NCBI RefSeq assembly: GCF_014649995.1
Contig: NZ_BMUC01000002.1
Span: 321,083 to 380,516, forward strand
Direction: 5' to 3'
Source: Streptomyces griseoflavus
GTDB lineage: Bacteria > Actinomycetota > Actinomycetes > Streptomycetales > Streptomycetaceae
DNA length: 59,434 bases
Shown: positions 16,887-24,850 of the stretch, in pieces
Layout of the letters: each line of letters opens with the position of its first letter
How positions within the stretch are numbered: the first letter of the stretch is position 1
Program-made: the position numbers and the translations under genes
Notes under the pieces: generated by a model
What the model saw: only the letters and a program-made list of their open reading frames with translations
Told to the model about the DNA's origin: nothing
Databases searched by the model: none

Positions 16887-16908
16887 AAATGGGGAGCAGT
16901 CCCCGTTT
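16887..16908. promoter_or_regulatory. TetR operator, P450-proximal copy
   Basis: GGGGA (16891-16895) and TCCCC (16900-16904) flank GCAG and extend outward with AAA/TTT, giving a near-perfect 22-base dyad with one mismatch pair. It is 26 bases upstream of the P450 start. Its core resembles the second dyad at 16933-16949. Confidence 0.6.
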
Positions 16909-16932
16909 AGGTCTCCGACGTTAACATCCCGT

Positions 16933-16949
16933 CGGGGAGCCGCTCCCCG
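16933..16949. promoter_or_regulatory. TetR operator, regulator-proximal copy
   Basis: CGGGGAG (16933-16939) and CTCCCCG (16943-16949) form a perfect seven-base inverted repeat around CCG, 28 bases before the TetR start. It shares the GGGGA/TCCCC core with the dyad at 16887-16908. Confidence 0.6.
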
Positions 16950-16977
16950 TTCGGGTCCGGAGGAAGAGAAGAAGACG

Positions 16978-17715
16978 ATGACCGTCGGTGAGAAACCCGC
17001 CGGCCCGGAGGGCCGCGAGCACGCCCCCGGGGACCGGTCGCCCCGGCAGCGGCGGGACGCGCTGCGCAACCGCGACCTCCTGGTGCGGGCGGCGCACGCC
17101 GTCTTCTCCGAGCAGGGCCTCGACGCCCCGCTGGACGTGATCGCCCGCCGGGCCGGCGTCGGCAACGCCACGCTCTACCGGCACTTCCCCACCCGCGCCG
17201 CCCTGGTCGACGCCGTCTTCCGCGACCAGCTCACCGGCACCATGACGGCCGGCGAGCACGCCCGCGCCGTGCCGGACGCCTGGGAAGGGCTGACCGGCTA
17301 CCTCCGCACCGTCTTCGCCACGCTCGCGGCCGACCGCGGCACCAACGACCTCATGACCACCCGCCTCGCGGACGTCGAGGTCCTCCAGACCGTGCACGCC
17401 CACAACCGCCGCACCGTGGAACTCCTGCTGGGCCGGGCGCGTGAGCAGGGCACCGTGCGCCCCGACGTCACCACCGAGGACCTGCTGTTCGCCCTGGCCG
17501 CCCTCGGCCGCGCCGTCCCGCCCCTCGTCACGGCCGGCGCGCCCGACGCCTGGCAGCGCCCCCTCGCCCTGCTCCTCGACGGCCTCCGCACCGCCCCGCC
17601 GGGCCCCCTCCCCGGCGCCGCACTCACCGAGGACGAGCTGGCGACCGTGCTCGGGGAGATGGGCCCGCACCGCACCCGAACGGCCCAGGGGGCCAGGGGG
17701 AAGCGCTCGGGGTAG
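16978..17715 (+). CDS. TetR-family transcriptional repressor
   Basis: A 245-residue TetR-type regulator. The DNA-binding domain covers about residues 25-70 (NRDLLVRAAHAVFSEQGLDA, then RRAGVGNATLYRHFPTRAAL). The C-terminal ligand domain (about 90-200) contains TPR-free helices typical of the TetR_C group with a MTTRLADVE segment. ATG 16978 is behind GGAGGAAG. It likely represses itself and the divergent P450 gene through the two dyads in the 116-base gap. Ligand unknown. Confidence 0.88.
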   Translation: MTVGEKPAGPEGREHAPGDRSPRQRRDALRNRDLLVRAAHAVFSEQGLDAPLDVIARRAGVGNATLYRHFPTRAALVDAVFRDQLTGTMTAGEHARAVPDAWEGLTGYLRTVFATLAADRGTNDLMTTRLADVEVLQTVHAHNRRTVELLLGRAREQGTVRPDVTTEDLLFALAALGRAVPPLVTAGAPDAWQRPLALLLDGLRTAPPGPLPGAALTEDELATVLGEMGPHRTRTAQGARGKRSG

Positions 17716-17883
17716 CGGCCGGAGGGGGGAAGCACCCGGGCGGGTGATGGTCGCGCCGGCCGTGCCGGGCGGGAACATCTGCCTCCGCCGCGACAGGTTT
17801 TCCACCCGGCCGACTAGAGTTCCTTCGCGGGGAACCCGTCCCCGTGGCGGACCGTGCCCCCTGTGGTCCGCGGAGAGGTGCGC

Positions 17884-18262
17884 ATGCCCCGGGACAGTCA
17901 GCCGTACGCCGACGGCCGGCAGCCGGAACAGGACCGGCTCCCCGTCGCCGACCGGCTCGACGACGACCACTTCCCGGCCTACACCATGGGCAGGGCCGCC
18001 GAACTGGTCGGAACGACACCCGCGTTCCTCCGCGCGCTGGGTGAGGCGCGGCTGATCACCCCGGCACGCTCCGGCGGTGGTCACCGCCGCTACTCGCGCC
18101 ACCAGCTGCGGCTGGCGGCCCGCGCCCGCGAGCTGACCGACCGGGGCACCGGTCGACGCCGCGTGCCGCATCATCAGCCTCGAGGAGCGCCTGGAGCAGG
18201 CCGAACGGGCCAACGAGGAGCTGCGCCGGCGGGCGGCGGGCGCGGCCCGCGGACCCGGGTGA
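17884..18262 (+). pseudogene. MerR-family regulator gene with an apparent frameshift
   Basis: ATG 17884 follows GGAGAGG and encodes a MerR-type helix-turn-helix (YTMGRAAELVGTTPAFLRAL, then SGGGHRRYSRHQLR). Near 18151 the original frame turns into a basic low-complexity run, while the +1-shifted frame continues with VDAACRIISLEERLEQAERA and stops at 18260-18262. That second segment is the coiled-coil tail of the common short MerR-like Streptomyces proteins. One extra base or two missing bases in GGCACCGGTCGAC would restore a protein of about 125 residues. It is either a true mutation or a sequencing error. Confidence 0.65.
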
Positions 18263-18359
18263 AAATCTCCTCCCGCCGGAACAGAATTTCCTCTCCCGCT
18301 GCGGAAAAAGTCTTTCCCTAAACACGCCATCGGCGTTTTATTCCAGTGATTTTCCTCGC

Positions 18360-18387
18360 TTGCCGTGAGCCCTCTCCGTGCTAGGCT
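18360..18387 (+). promoter_or_regulatory. Probable sigma-HrdB promoter of the cold-shock gene
   Basis: TTGCCG (18360-18365) and TAGGCT (18382-18387) are separated by 16 bases, close to the primary vegetative consensus. The resulting leader would be about 110 bases, as expected for cold-shock mRNAs whose long 5' leaders influence translation. The leader contains an AGGAG six bases before the start codon. Confidence 0.5.
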
Positions 18388-18503
18388 GACGCCAGTTGCA
18401 GTTGTGGTTGCCAGTTTGCTACCGGGTCTCCGGGCAGGTGATCATCGCGACGATGTAGGGATTCGTAAAGTGCGAGTTCCGGCACTGTCTCAGGAGATTT
18501 GAT

Positions 18504-18707
18504 ATGGCCACCGGTACGGTGAAGTGGTTCAACTCGGAAAAGGGCTTCGGCTTCATCGAGCAGGACGGCGGCGGCGCTGACGTGTTCGCCCACTACTCGA
18601 ACATCGCCACCTCGGGCTTCCGTGAGCTCCAGGAAGGCCAGAAGGTGACCTTCGACGTCACTCAGGGCCAGAAGGGCCCGCAGGCGGAGAACATCGTTCC
18701 CGCCTGA
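18504..18707 (+). CDS. Cold-shock protein (CspA family)
   Basis: A 67-residue single-domain nucleic-acid chaperone. RNP1 (KGFGFIE) and RNP2 (VFAHY) are intact, and the ends [11 protein letters not shown] and AENIVPA match the family. It melts RNA secondary structure and is typically abundant even without cold in Streptomyces. Start ATG 18504 follows AGGAGATTTGAT. A strong terminator follows 18 bases downstream, so the gene is monocistronic. Confidence 0.95.
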   Translation: MATGTVKWFNSEKGFGFIEQDGGGADVFAHYSNIATSGFRELQEGQKVTFDVTQGQKGPQAENIVPA

Positions 18708-18725
18708 CCTGTACGCAGGCGTTCA

Positions 18726-18763
18726 AGAGCAGGGGTCCGCACTTCGGTGCGGGCCCCTGCTCT
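18726..18763 (+). terminator. Rho-independent terminator of cold-shock gene
   Basis: A 17-base stem (18726-18742 with 18747-18763, one G-U wobble) around a TTCG loop, followed by TTTGTTTT. It is the clearest intrinsic terminator in the window. Confidence 0.9.
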
Positions 18764-18859
18764 TTGTTTTCCCCCGATCGGCGCGATTCATTTACCTGCT
18801 ATTCGGTATCCGATCACCCGACCGCGATGCCGCCGGCATGTCCGAAAGGAAGCGTTCCC

Positions 18860-19783
18860 GTGGCCCCCTCTCCCCGCCGCCGTGAGCTGCTGCTGGCCGC
18901 CGCCCTCGCCCCGGTGGCCGGATGCGCCACCGACGACGCACCCACCCGCGCGGGCGGCAGCGGCACCGCGGCCCCACCCGGCCGGTCCGTGCCCGCGCCG
19001 GTGACCCCGCGGAGCCTCACCGCACTCGAGCGTGCGTACGGGGCCCGTCTCGGGGTGTACGCCCTGGCGACCGGCACCGGAGCCGCGGTCGTCCATCGCG
19101 CCGACGAACGCTTCGCGTTCTGCTCCACCTTCAAGACGCTCGCCGCCGGAGCCGTCCTGGACCGCCGTCGCCTCGCCCGACTGGACGAGCGCGTCCCCTA
19201 CACCCGGGACGACCTCGTCCCGTACTCACCCGTCACCGAGCGGCACACCGGAACGGGCATGACCGTCCGCGGCCTCTGCGACGCCGCCGTCCGGCACAGC
19301 GACAACACGGCCGCCAACCTGCTGCTGCGCGACCTCGGCGGGCCGCGCGCCCTCACCGCCCACCTGCGCGGCCTGGGTGACTCCACCAGCCGCCTGGACC
19401 ACGCCGAACCCGAGCTGAACGGCAACCCCCCGGGGGATCCGCGCGACACCACGACCCCCCGCGCCGTCGCCGCCGACTACCGCGCCCTCGTGCTCGGCGA
19501 CGCGCTGCCGGCCGCCGAACGGGCCCTGTTGACGGACTGGCTGGTCGGCAACACCACCGGCGACTCGCGCATCAGGGCCGGTGTGCCCAGGGGCTGGCGG
19601 GTCGGCGACAAGACCGGTACCGGTGAGTGGGGCCGGGCCCACGACGTGGCCGTGCTGTGGCCGGACGACGGCGGCGCCCCGCTGGTGCTGGCCGTCCTCA
19701 CCGACCGCCCGGACCGCGACGCCGACCCCGCCGATCCGCTGATCGCCGAGGCCACCCGCCGCGTCCTCACCGCCCTGGGCTGA
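18860..19783 (+). CDS. Class A beta-lactamase, Tat-type lipoprotein
   Basis: A 307-residue serine beta-lactamase. Motifs are complete: S89-TFK, S147-DN, the omega-loop EPELN with the general base Glu183, and KTG at 251. The N-terminus has consecutive arginines (SPRRRELLLAAAL) before a lipobox PVAGC at C22, so export by the Tat route and lipid anchoring are likely. GTG 18860 is preceded by GAAAGGAAG; earlier in-frame starts would disrupt the signal peptide. No regulator is adjacent. It should hydrolyse penicillins outside the membrane. Confidence 0.92.
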   Translation: MAPSPRRRELLLAAALAPVAGCATDDAPTRAGGSGTAAPPGRSVPAPVTPRSLTALERAYGARLGVYALATGTGAAVVHRADERFAFCSTFKTLAAGAVLDRRRLARLDERVPYTRDDLVPYSPVTERHTGTGMTVRGLCDAAVRHSDNTAANLLLRDLGGPRALTAHLRGLGDSTSRLDHAEPELNGNPPGDPRDTTTPRAVAADYRALVLGDALPAAERALLTDWLVGNTTGDSRIRAGVPRGWRVGDKTGTGEWGRAHDVAVLWPDDGGAPLVLAVLTDRPDRDADPADPLIAEATRRVLTALG

Positions 19784-19807
19784 CCCGGAGGGCGGCCGTG
19801 CGAGCCG

Positions 19808-20128
19808 TCAGCCCTGCTTCGGCGCGGCCTGCTGGACCACCTCGAAGGACCACAGGGTGGCGTCCGTGGCGGCAGGGCGCGGCTTCCCGCCCTGCTCGCC
19901 GCCGTGCGCGGCCTCGCCGCGGCCGGCCATCCAGCGCTGGAAGTCCTCCTCGGACCGCCAGCGGGTGTACACGAGGTAGGTGTCGGTTCCCTCGACCGGG
20001 CGCAGCAGCTCGAACCACTCGAACCCGTCCGAACCCTCCACCGCCCCCGCCCGCGCGGCGAACCGCTTCTCCAGCGTCTCGCGCTGCTCTTCCGGGACCG
20101 TGAGTACGTTGATCTTGACGATGCTCAT
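19808..20128 (-). CDS. Antibiotic biosynthesis monooxygenase (ABM) domain protein
   Basis: A 106-residue dimeric alpha+beta barrel protein. The ABM fold is indicated by IVKINVLTVPEEQRETLEKR, the FEWFELLRPVEGTDTYLVYT strands and WRSEEDFQRW. Members include quinone-forming monooxygenases and IsdG/HmoB-like haem-degrading enzymes; the residues visible do not settle which. It is a free-standing gene, convergent with the beta-lactamase gene. Confidence 0.82.
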   Translation of the reverse strand: MSIVKINVLTVPEEQRETLEKRFAARAGAVEGSDGFEWFELLRPVEGTDTYLVYTRWRSEEDFQRWMAGRGEAAHGGEQGGKPRPAATDATLWSFEVVQQAAPKQG

Positions 20129-20170
20129 GTCCCGATTGTTCCGCAGCGGCGGCGTCCGGCACGCGCCGGG

Positions 20171-21073
20171 TCAGCCCAGGCAGATGACCAGCAGGCAGAG
20201 GCGCGAGGAGTCCGTTGGGTTCTCCGTGCCGGTCTCCGGGGCGGTGGTCGCCGGGGTGGAGGGGGCGGGCCGGGACTCCCCGCCCCGGCCGGTGCCCCCG
20301 GTGCCGTCGTCCGCGGCGGGAGGCGGGGCTGTGGGCAGCGCGGCGCCCCCGGTGCCGGGAGCCTGCCCCCGGCCCGCGTCCGGGACCGTGTCCGGGGCCT
20401 CGCTCACGCGGTCGCCGGAGCGGGAGACGGAGTCCGGAGCGGTCGTCCGCGGCGGGGACACCGGCTCCGTCCGTGTGACGGGACCGCCGGCGCTGGCGGC
20501 GGGCGCGGCTGCGTCCGGCGCCCGGCTCCCGTCGCCGGCCGGGGGCGGGGGCGGCGTGCGGTCCGGGGAGGCGGAGGGCGAACCCGGGCCGGTGGAGCCG
20601 TCCGCGGGATCCGTCGCGCCACCGCCCATGCCCCGGACGTCGGGCGCGCCGGCGGCCCGGGCGCGGTCGGTGCTGCCGCTGTCCGTCGAGGCGAGGGTGA
20701 GGCCGCCGCCCGCCAGGGCCACGGCGGTGGCGACCAGGGCGCGCCGCTGGGTCTTCTTCCAGCGCGCCAGCTGCCGGCGCCGCGCCGCCCGGCCCGTGCC
20801 CGTGCCCGAGGCCGCGGACGTCTCCGGCGGCAGGTCGGCCGCCCCGAAGGCCGGCGCCTCGGCCGGCGTCTCGTCCGGCGCCGGGCCGGGCGGCGCGGCG
20901 CCGGCGGGCCGGGAGGTGACGGTCGCCGTCGAGGGGAGGGCGGTGGCGGTCGCCGTCGCGTGGACGGAGTGGCCGCCGTCGGCACGGGGCGCGATGTCGG
21001 AGGCGTAGGCGCCGCAACCGGGGCAGACCAGGGCGCCGTTGAGATGCCGGCGGCACGTGGAGCAGTAGTCCAT
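20171..21073 (-). CDS. Zinc-ribbon membrane protein (SCO2400-like)
   Basis: A 300-residue protein. It starts MDYCSTCRRHLNGALVCPGC, a four-Cys zinc ribbon, followed by a linker, a basic stretch (RRRQLARWKKTQRRALV), one transmembrane helix at about residues 112-130, and a Pro/Ser/Thr-rich outer region. It ends in a hydrophobic CLLVICLG. I recall a Streptomyces family called SCO2400-like with this start. The zinc ribbon should face the cytoplasm. Role unknown; a membrane sensor or regulator is a guess. Confidence 0.7.
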   Translation of the reverse strand: MDYCSTCRRHLNGALVCPGCGAYASDIAPRADGGHSVHATATATALPSTATVTSRPAGAAPPGPAPDETPAEAPAFGAADLPPETSAASGTGTGRAARRRQLARWKKTQRRALVATAVALAGGGLTLASTDSGSTDRARAAGAPDVRGMGGGATDPADGSTGPGSPSASPDRTPPPPPAGDGSRAPDAAAPAASAGGPVTRTEPVSPPRTTAPDSVSRSGDRVSEAPDTVPDAGRGQAPGTGGAALPTAPPPAADDGTGGTGRGGESRPAPSTPATTAPETGTENPTDSSRLCLLVICLG

Positions 21074-21378
21074 CCGCTGTCTTCCTGAGTCGTCGTACCG
21101 GCCGCCCGGAAGGGAGCCGGCCCGGAGCGGGAGACAGCAACGCTAGCCACGCCCACGACCGACTGTGTGCAGTCCGTGTGCCTCTCCTGCGCACGTTCTC
21201 GGGCCGCCGCGCGAGAAGGTCGTGAGCACGCCCGCCGCGCCGCCCCCCACCGGACACACTGCTGAGCGACGTCCAGGGCGTGGCCGCGAACCGGCCCCGA
21301 CGCCCTGCCGAGGTGCCGCGTCGGCCGCCCGGCCACGTGGCCGCCCACGCTGCACGCCCCCCCCGGAAGGCGCCTCCC
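21074..21378. other. Divergent intergenic region with a CACGTG palindrome
   Basis: About 305 bases between the zinc-ribbon gene and the sugar-binding lipoprotein gene. No coding signal is convincing. The main element is a perfect 14-base palindrome CGGCCACGTGGCCG at 21330-21343, 36 bases before the lipoprotein start, which could be an operator or a small hairpin. Confidence 0.4.
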
Positions 21379-22515
21379 GTGAACCCCCGAACCACCCCGA
21401 TCTCCACGGCCGTACGCCGCCGCGTCACCCTCCTCACCGCCACGCTGTCGGCCCTCACGCTGGCCGGCTGCGGTGTCGTCGGCGCCGCCGGCGAGGACGC
21501 GCGGCCGGCCACCAGGAGCGACGACATCACCGTGGGCCTGCTGCTGCCCGACACGGACACGGCACGCTTCGAGAAGTTCGACCACCCGCTGATCGAGCAG
21601 CGGGTCGCCTCGCTCACCGACCAGCAGGGCGAGGTCGTCTACGCGAACGCCGGGGGCAGCAGCACCAGGCAGAGCGAGCAGTTCCGGCAGATGGTCGCCG
21701 ACCGCGTCGACGTGATCCTGGTGAACGCGGTGGACTCCGAGGCGATCGCGCCGGACGTGCGCCGGGCGAAGCAGGCGGACATCCCGGTCATCGCCTACGA
21801 CCGTCTCGCCGAGGGCCCGATCGACGCGTACGTCTCGCACGACAACGAACTCGTCGGCCAGGTGCAGGGCCGCGCCCTGGTGAACGCGCTCGGCGACGAC
21901 GCCGAGAAGAGCAAGGTCGTGATGATGAACGGCGAGCCCGCCGACCCGAACACGGCGCTGTTCAAGAAGGGCGCGCTCGGCGAGCTGAACGGCCGGGTCG
22001 ACATCGCCCGGGCCTACGACACCGAGAAGTGGCTGCCGGAGGTCGCCGCGGAGAACATGCGCAAGGCGATCGCGGAGGTCGGCGCCGGCAACGTCGCCGC
22101 CGTCTACTCGGCGAACGACGGCATGGCCGGCGCCGTCATCAAGACCCTCCAGGATGCCGGGGTGACCGACCTGCCGCCGGTGACCGGGCAGGACGCGGAC
22201 CTCGCGGCCGTGCAGCGGGTCGTGGCGGGCACCCAGTACATGACGGTGTACAAGCCCTTCCTGCAGGAGGCGACCGGGGCCGCGGAGATGGCGGTGGCCA
22301 AGGTGCAGGACCGCGCGATCCAGTTCGACGCGCTGGCCCGGGACCGCGTCGACAGCTCCACGCGCAGGGACATCCCCGCGATGCTGGTCCCGGTGACCGC
22401 CCTCACCAGGGAGAACATCGAGGACACCGTGGTCGGCGACGGCGTCTGGACCGTGCGGGACATCTGCACCGAGCCCTACGCGGCGGCCTGCGCGGAGATC
22501 GGCCTCACCCCCTGA
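21379..22515 (+). CDS. Sugar ABC transporter substrate-binding lipoprotein (XylF-like)
   Basis: A 378-residue periplasmic-binding-type protein of the ribose/xylose class. The GTG at 21379 (GGAAGG upstream) opens a lipoprotein signal with lipobox LTLAGC. The two-lobe fold is seen in VGLLLPDTDTARFEKFD, VDVILVNAVDSEAIAP, IPVIAYDRL, and VYSANDGMAGAVIKTLQDAG, the last being typical of xylose-binding proteins. No ATPase or permease gene is adjacent, so it probably serves a transporter elsewhere or acts as a sensor. Confidence 0.85.
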   Translation: MNPRTTPISTAVRRRVTLLTATLSALTLAGCGVVGAAGEDARPATRSDDITVGLLLPDTDTARFEKFDHPLIEQRVASLTDQQGEVVYANAGGSSTRQSEQFRQMVADRVDVILVNAVDSEAIAPDVRRAKQADIPVIAYDRLAEGPIDAYVSHDNELVGQVQGRALVNALGDDAEKSKVVMMNGEPADPNTALFKKGALGELNGRVDIARAYDTEKWLPEVAAENMRKAIAEVGAGNVAAVYSANDGMAGAVIKTLQDAGVTDLPPVTGQDADLAAVQRVVAGTQYMTVYKPFLQEATGAAEMAVAKVQDRAIQFDALARDRVDSSTRRDIPAMLVPVTALTRENIEDTVVGDGVWTVRDICTEPYAAACAEIGLTP

Positions 22516-22602
22516 CCGCCCCGTGCGCGGGCCCCGCCCGGGTTCCGCCGCCGGCCCGCCGCGGGAGGACCGCCCCGCGCACCCGGCGTTAGGATCCGGG
22601 GC

Positions 22603-23547
22603 ATGGCCCTGAGCGCGAGCGACGTGGAGCTGTTCACGGCCTCCAGGCCGCGGCTGGAGGCGATCGCCTACCGGCTGCTCGGTTCCGCGAGCGAGGCCGA
22701 GGACGCGGTGCAGGAGACGTTCCTGCGGTGGCAGGGTGCCGACGTCGGGAGCGTGCGGGTCCCCGAGGCGTGGCTGACGAAGGTCCTCACCAACCTGTGC
22801 CTCAACCAGCTCACCTCCGCCCGGGCGCGGCGCGAGACGTACGTCGGCCAGTGGCTGCCCGAGCCGCTCGTCGCCGGCGACCCCATGCTCGGCCCCGCCG
22901 ACACCGCCGAGCAGCGGGAGTCGGTGTCGTACGCGGTGCTGGTGCTGCTGGAGCGGCTCGCCCCGAACGAGCGGGCGGTGTACGTGCTGCGGGAGGCGTT
23001 CGACTACCCGCACCGGGAGATCGCGGCGATCCTCGACCTCACCGAGGCCGCCAGCCAGCAGCTGCTGCACCGTGCCCGGCAGCGCCTCGCGCGGGGCAGG
23101 ACGCGTGCCGAGGTCGACGAGGCCGCCGCCCGCAGGGTCGTCGACGAGTTCCTCGCGGCCGCCACCAGCGGGCGGACCGAGCCGCTGGTGCGGCTGCTCA
23201 CCGAGGACGTCGTCGCGGTCGGCGACGGCGGCGGGAAGGTTCCCGCCCGCACCAAGGCGTTCGAGGGCGCGCTCGCGGTCGCCCGGTTCATGCGGGGCCT
23301 GTTCACGCCGGGCAAGGGCAAGCGCGCCCTGGTCGGCGGGTCCCCCGGCATCCACGTCACGACCGTCAACGGCGGTCCCGCCCTGGTGGCGGTCGTCGAG
23401 GGCCGGGTCGTCGGTGTCATGTGCCTGGAGGTCACCGCCGAGGGCATCGCCGCCATCCGCAGCCAGGCCAACCCCGACAAGCTCGCCCGCCTGACGGAGC
23501 GCTGGGCGGCCGAGGACCGCGGGGAGCCCCTGTTCCACGCCTTCTGA
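22603..23547 (+). CDS. ECF41-type RNA polymerase sigma factor (SigJ-like)
   Basis: A 314-residue extracytoplasmic-function sigma factor. Regions 2 (FTASRPRLEAIAYRLLGSAS, EDAVQETFLRW) and 4 (LAPNERAVYVLREAFDYPHR) are followed by a C-terminal SnoaL-like extension of about 120 residues carrying DGGGK and NPDKL motifs. That extension is diagnostic of group ECF41, which has no anti-sigma factor and is controlled by its own tail. ECF41 genes are usually next to a COE-class oxidoreductase gene, here the flavoprotein at 23639. Confidence 0.88.
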   Translation: MALSASDVELFTASRPRLEAIAYRLLGSASEAEDAVQETFLRWQGADVGSVRVPEAWLTKVLTNLCLNQLTSARARRETYVGQWLPEPLVAGDPMLGPADTAEQRESVSYAVLVLLERLAPNERAVYVLREAFDYPHREIAAILDLTEAASQQLLHRARQRLARGRTRAEVDEAAARRVVDEFLAAATSGRTEPLVRLLTEDVVAVGDGGGKVPARTKAFEGALAVARFMRGLFTPGKGKRALVGGSPGIHVTTVNGGPALVAVVEGRVVGVMCLEVTAEGIAAIRSQANPDKLARLTERWAAEDRGEPLFHAF

Positions 23548-23553
23548 CCAAGG

Positions 23554-23569
23554 TGTGACGCAGGTCACA
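23554..23569. promoter_or_regulatory. CRP-like palindrome upstream of flavoprotein gene
   Basis: TGTGAC-GCAG-GTCACA (23554-23569) is a perfect six-base inverted repeat fitting the TGTGA-N6-TCACA consensus of CRP/FNR proteins; actinobacterial Crp prefers GTG-N8-CAC-type sites. It lies seven bases after the sigma-factor stop and 70 bases before the next start, just upstream of the candidate ECF promoter. Confidence 0.55.
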
Positions 23570-23577
23570 TCGGCTTC

Positions 23578-23605
23578 TGTCAGGAATCGGCGGGCCGCCC
23601 GGTTC
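23578..23605 (+). promoter_or_regulatory. Candidate ECF41-dependent promoter
   Basis: TGTCAGG (23578-23584) and CGGTTC (23600-23605) with a 15-base gap. ECF41 targets have TGTCACA-like -35 and CGTC-like -10 elements, so the -35 match is reasonable and the -10 weaker. It lies 34 bases before the flavoprotein start. Confidence 0.4.
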
Positions 23606-23638
23606 AAGGGGCGAACCCGCCGACGACAGGAGCAGGCC

Positions 23639-24850
23639 ATGCAGCACCGCATCATCGTCCTCGGAGCCGGTTACGCCGGAGCCTCCGCCGCCGGACGCCT
23701 GGCCAGGCGGCTGCGCCGTGAGGACACCGCCATCACCCTCGTCAACGCCGAACCCGACTTCGTCGAGCGCGTCCGCAACCACGAGCTCGCGGCCGGCCGG
23801 CCGCTCCGGCACCGGCCCCTCGCCGACCTGCTGGCCGGCACCGGCGCGGCCCTGAGGGTCGCCCGGGTCACCGCGGTCGACGTCGACCGTCGGGCCGTCA
23901 CCGTCCGGGACGCGGACGGCGAGAGCGAGCTGGACTACGACACCCTGGTGTACGCCCTCGGCAGCGGCTGGAACGACCAGGGCGTCCCCGGCGCCGCCGA
24001 GCACGCCCACGAGATCGCCGGCCGCGAAGGGGCCCTGCGGGTGCGCGAACGCCTCGCCCTGCTGGAGGCAGGACAGCGGGTGGTCGTGGTCGGCGGCGGT
24101 CTCACCGGGCTGGAGGCCGCGACCGAGATCGCCGAGGCCCGCCCCGACCTCGACGTCGCCCTCGCCGCCCGCGGCGGACTCGGCGACTGGCTCTCGCCCA
24201 GGGGCCGCGGGCACCTGCGCGAGGTCTTCGGCCGGCTCGGCATCACCGCCCACGAGCACACCGACGTCACCGCCGTCCACGCCGACCGCGTCACCACCGC
24301 CGACGGCGTCTCCCTCCCGTCCGCGCTCACCGTGTGGACCACCGGCTTCGCCGTCCACCCGATCGCGCGGGCCACCGGCCTGGAGACCACGGAATCGGGC
24401 CGGATCGTCGTCGACGCCACCATGCGCTCGGTCTCGCACCCCGAGGTGTACGCCGTCGGTGACGCGGCCATGGTGACGGGCCCCGGCGACAAGCCGCTGC
24501 GCATGTCCTGCGCCACGGGCACCCCCACCGCCTGGCAGGCCGCCGACTCCATCGCGGCACGCCTGACCGGCGGGAAGCTCCCCCACGTGACGATCCGCTA
24601 CTTCAACCAGTGCGTCTCGCTGGGCCGCAAGGAGGGACTCATCCAGTACGTCACCGCCGACGACCGCTCCGTGAACGCGGCCCTGACCGGCCGGCTCGCC
24701 GCCCTCTACAAGGAACTGGTCTGCAAGGGCGCCGCCTGGGCCGTGGCCCACCCGACGCTCGGACTGCCGACCCGGCGCCGTGCCGTACGCACCGCGGCCC
24801 CCGCGGCACCGGCGGCCACGACGCGGCCGGCGACCGAGACGGCGGCCTGA
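23639..24850 (+). CDS. FAD-dependent NAD(P)H oxidoreductase (NDH-2/ferredoxin reductase-like)
   Basis: A 403-residue two-dinucleotide-binding flavoprotein. FAD motif IIVLGAGYAGASAA at the N-terminus, NAD motif VVVVGGGLTGLEAATEIAE near residues 142-160, and VYAVGDAAMV near residue 275 are intact. The family oxidises NAD(P)H and reduces quinone or another acceptor. Start ATG 23639 follows AGGAGCAGGCC. It is the likely target gene of the upstream ECF41 sigma factor, with a CRP-like site in the 91-base gap. Confidence 0.88.
   Translation: MQHRIIVLGAGYAGASAAGRLARRLRREDTAITLVNAEPDFVERVRNHELAAGRPLRHRPLADLLAGTGAALRVARVTAVDVDRRAVTVRDADGESELDYDTLVYALGSGWNDQGVPGAAEHAHEIAGREGALRVRERLALLEAGQRVVVVGGGLTGLEAATEIAEARPDLDVALAARGGLGDWLSPRGRGHLREVFGRLGITAHEHTDVTAVHADRVTTADGVSLPSALTVWTTGFAVHPIARATGLETTESGRIVVDATMRSVSHPEVYAVGDAAMVTGPGDKPLRMSCATGTPTAWQAADSIAARLTGGKLPHVTIRYFNQCVSLGRKEGLIQYVTADDRSVNAALTGRLAALYKELVCKGAAWAVAHPTLGLPTRRRAVRTAAPAAPAATTRPATETAA

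Noticed and set aside
1291-18262. Possible tRNA, riboswitch or CRISPR elements in intergenic gaps
   Set aside because: I looked for clover-leaf arms, T-box/TTCRANNY patterns and regularly spaced repeats and found none convincing.
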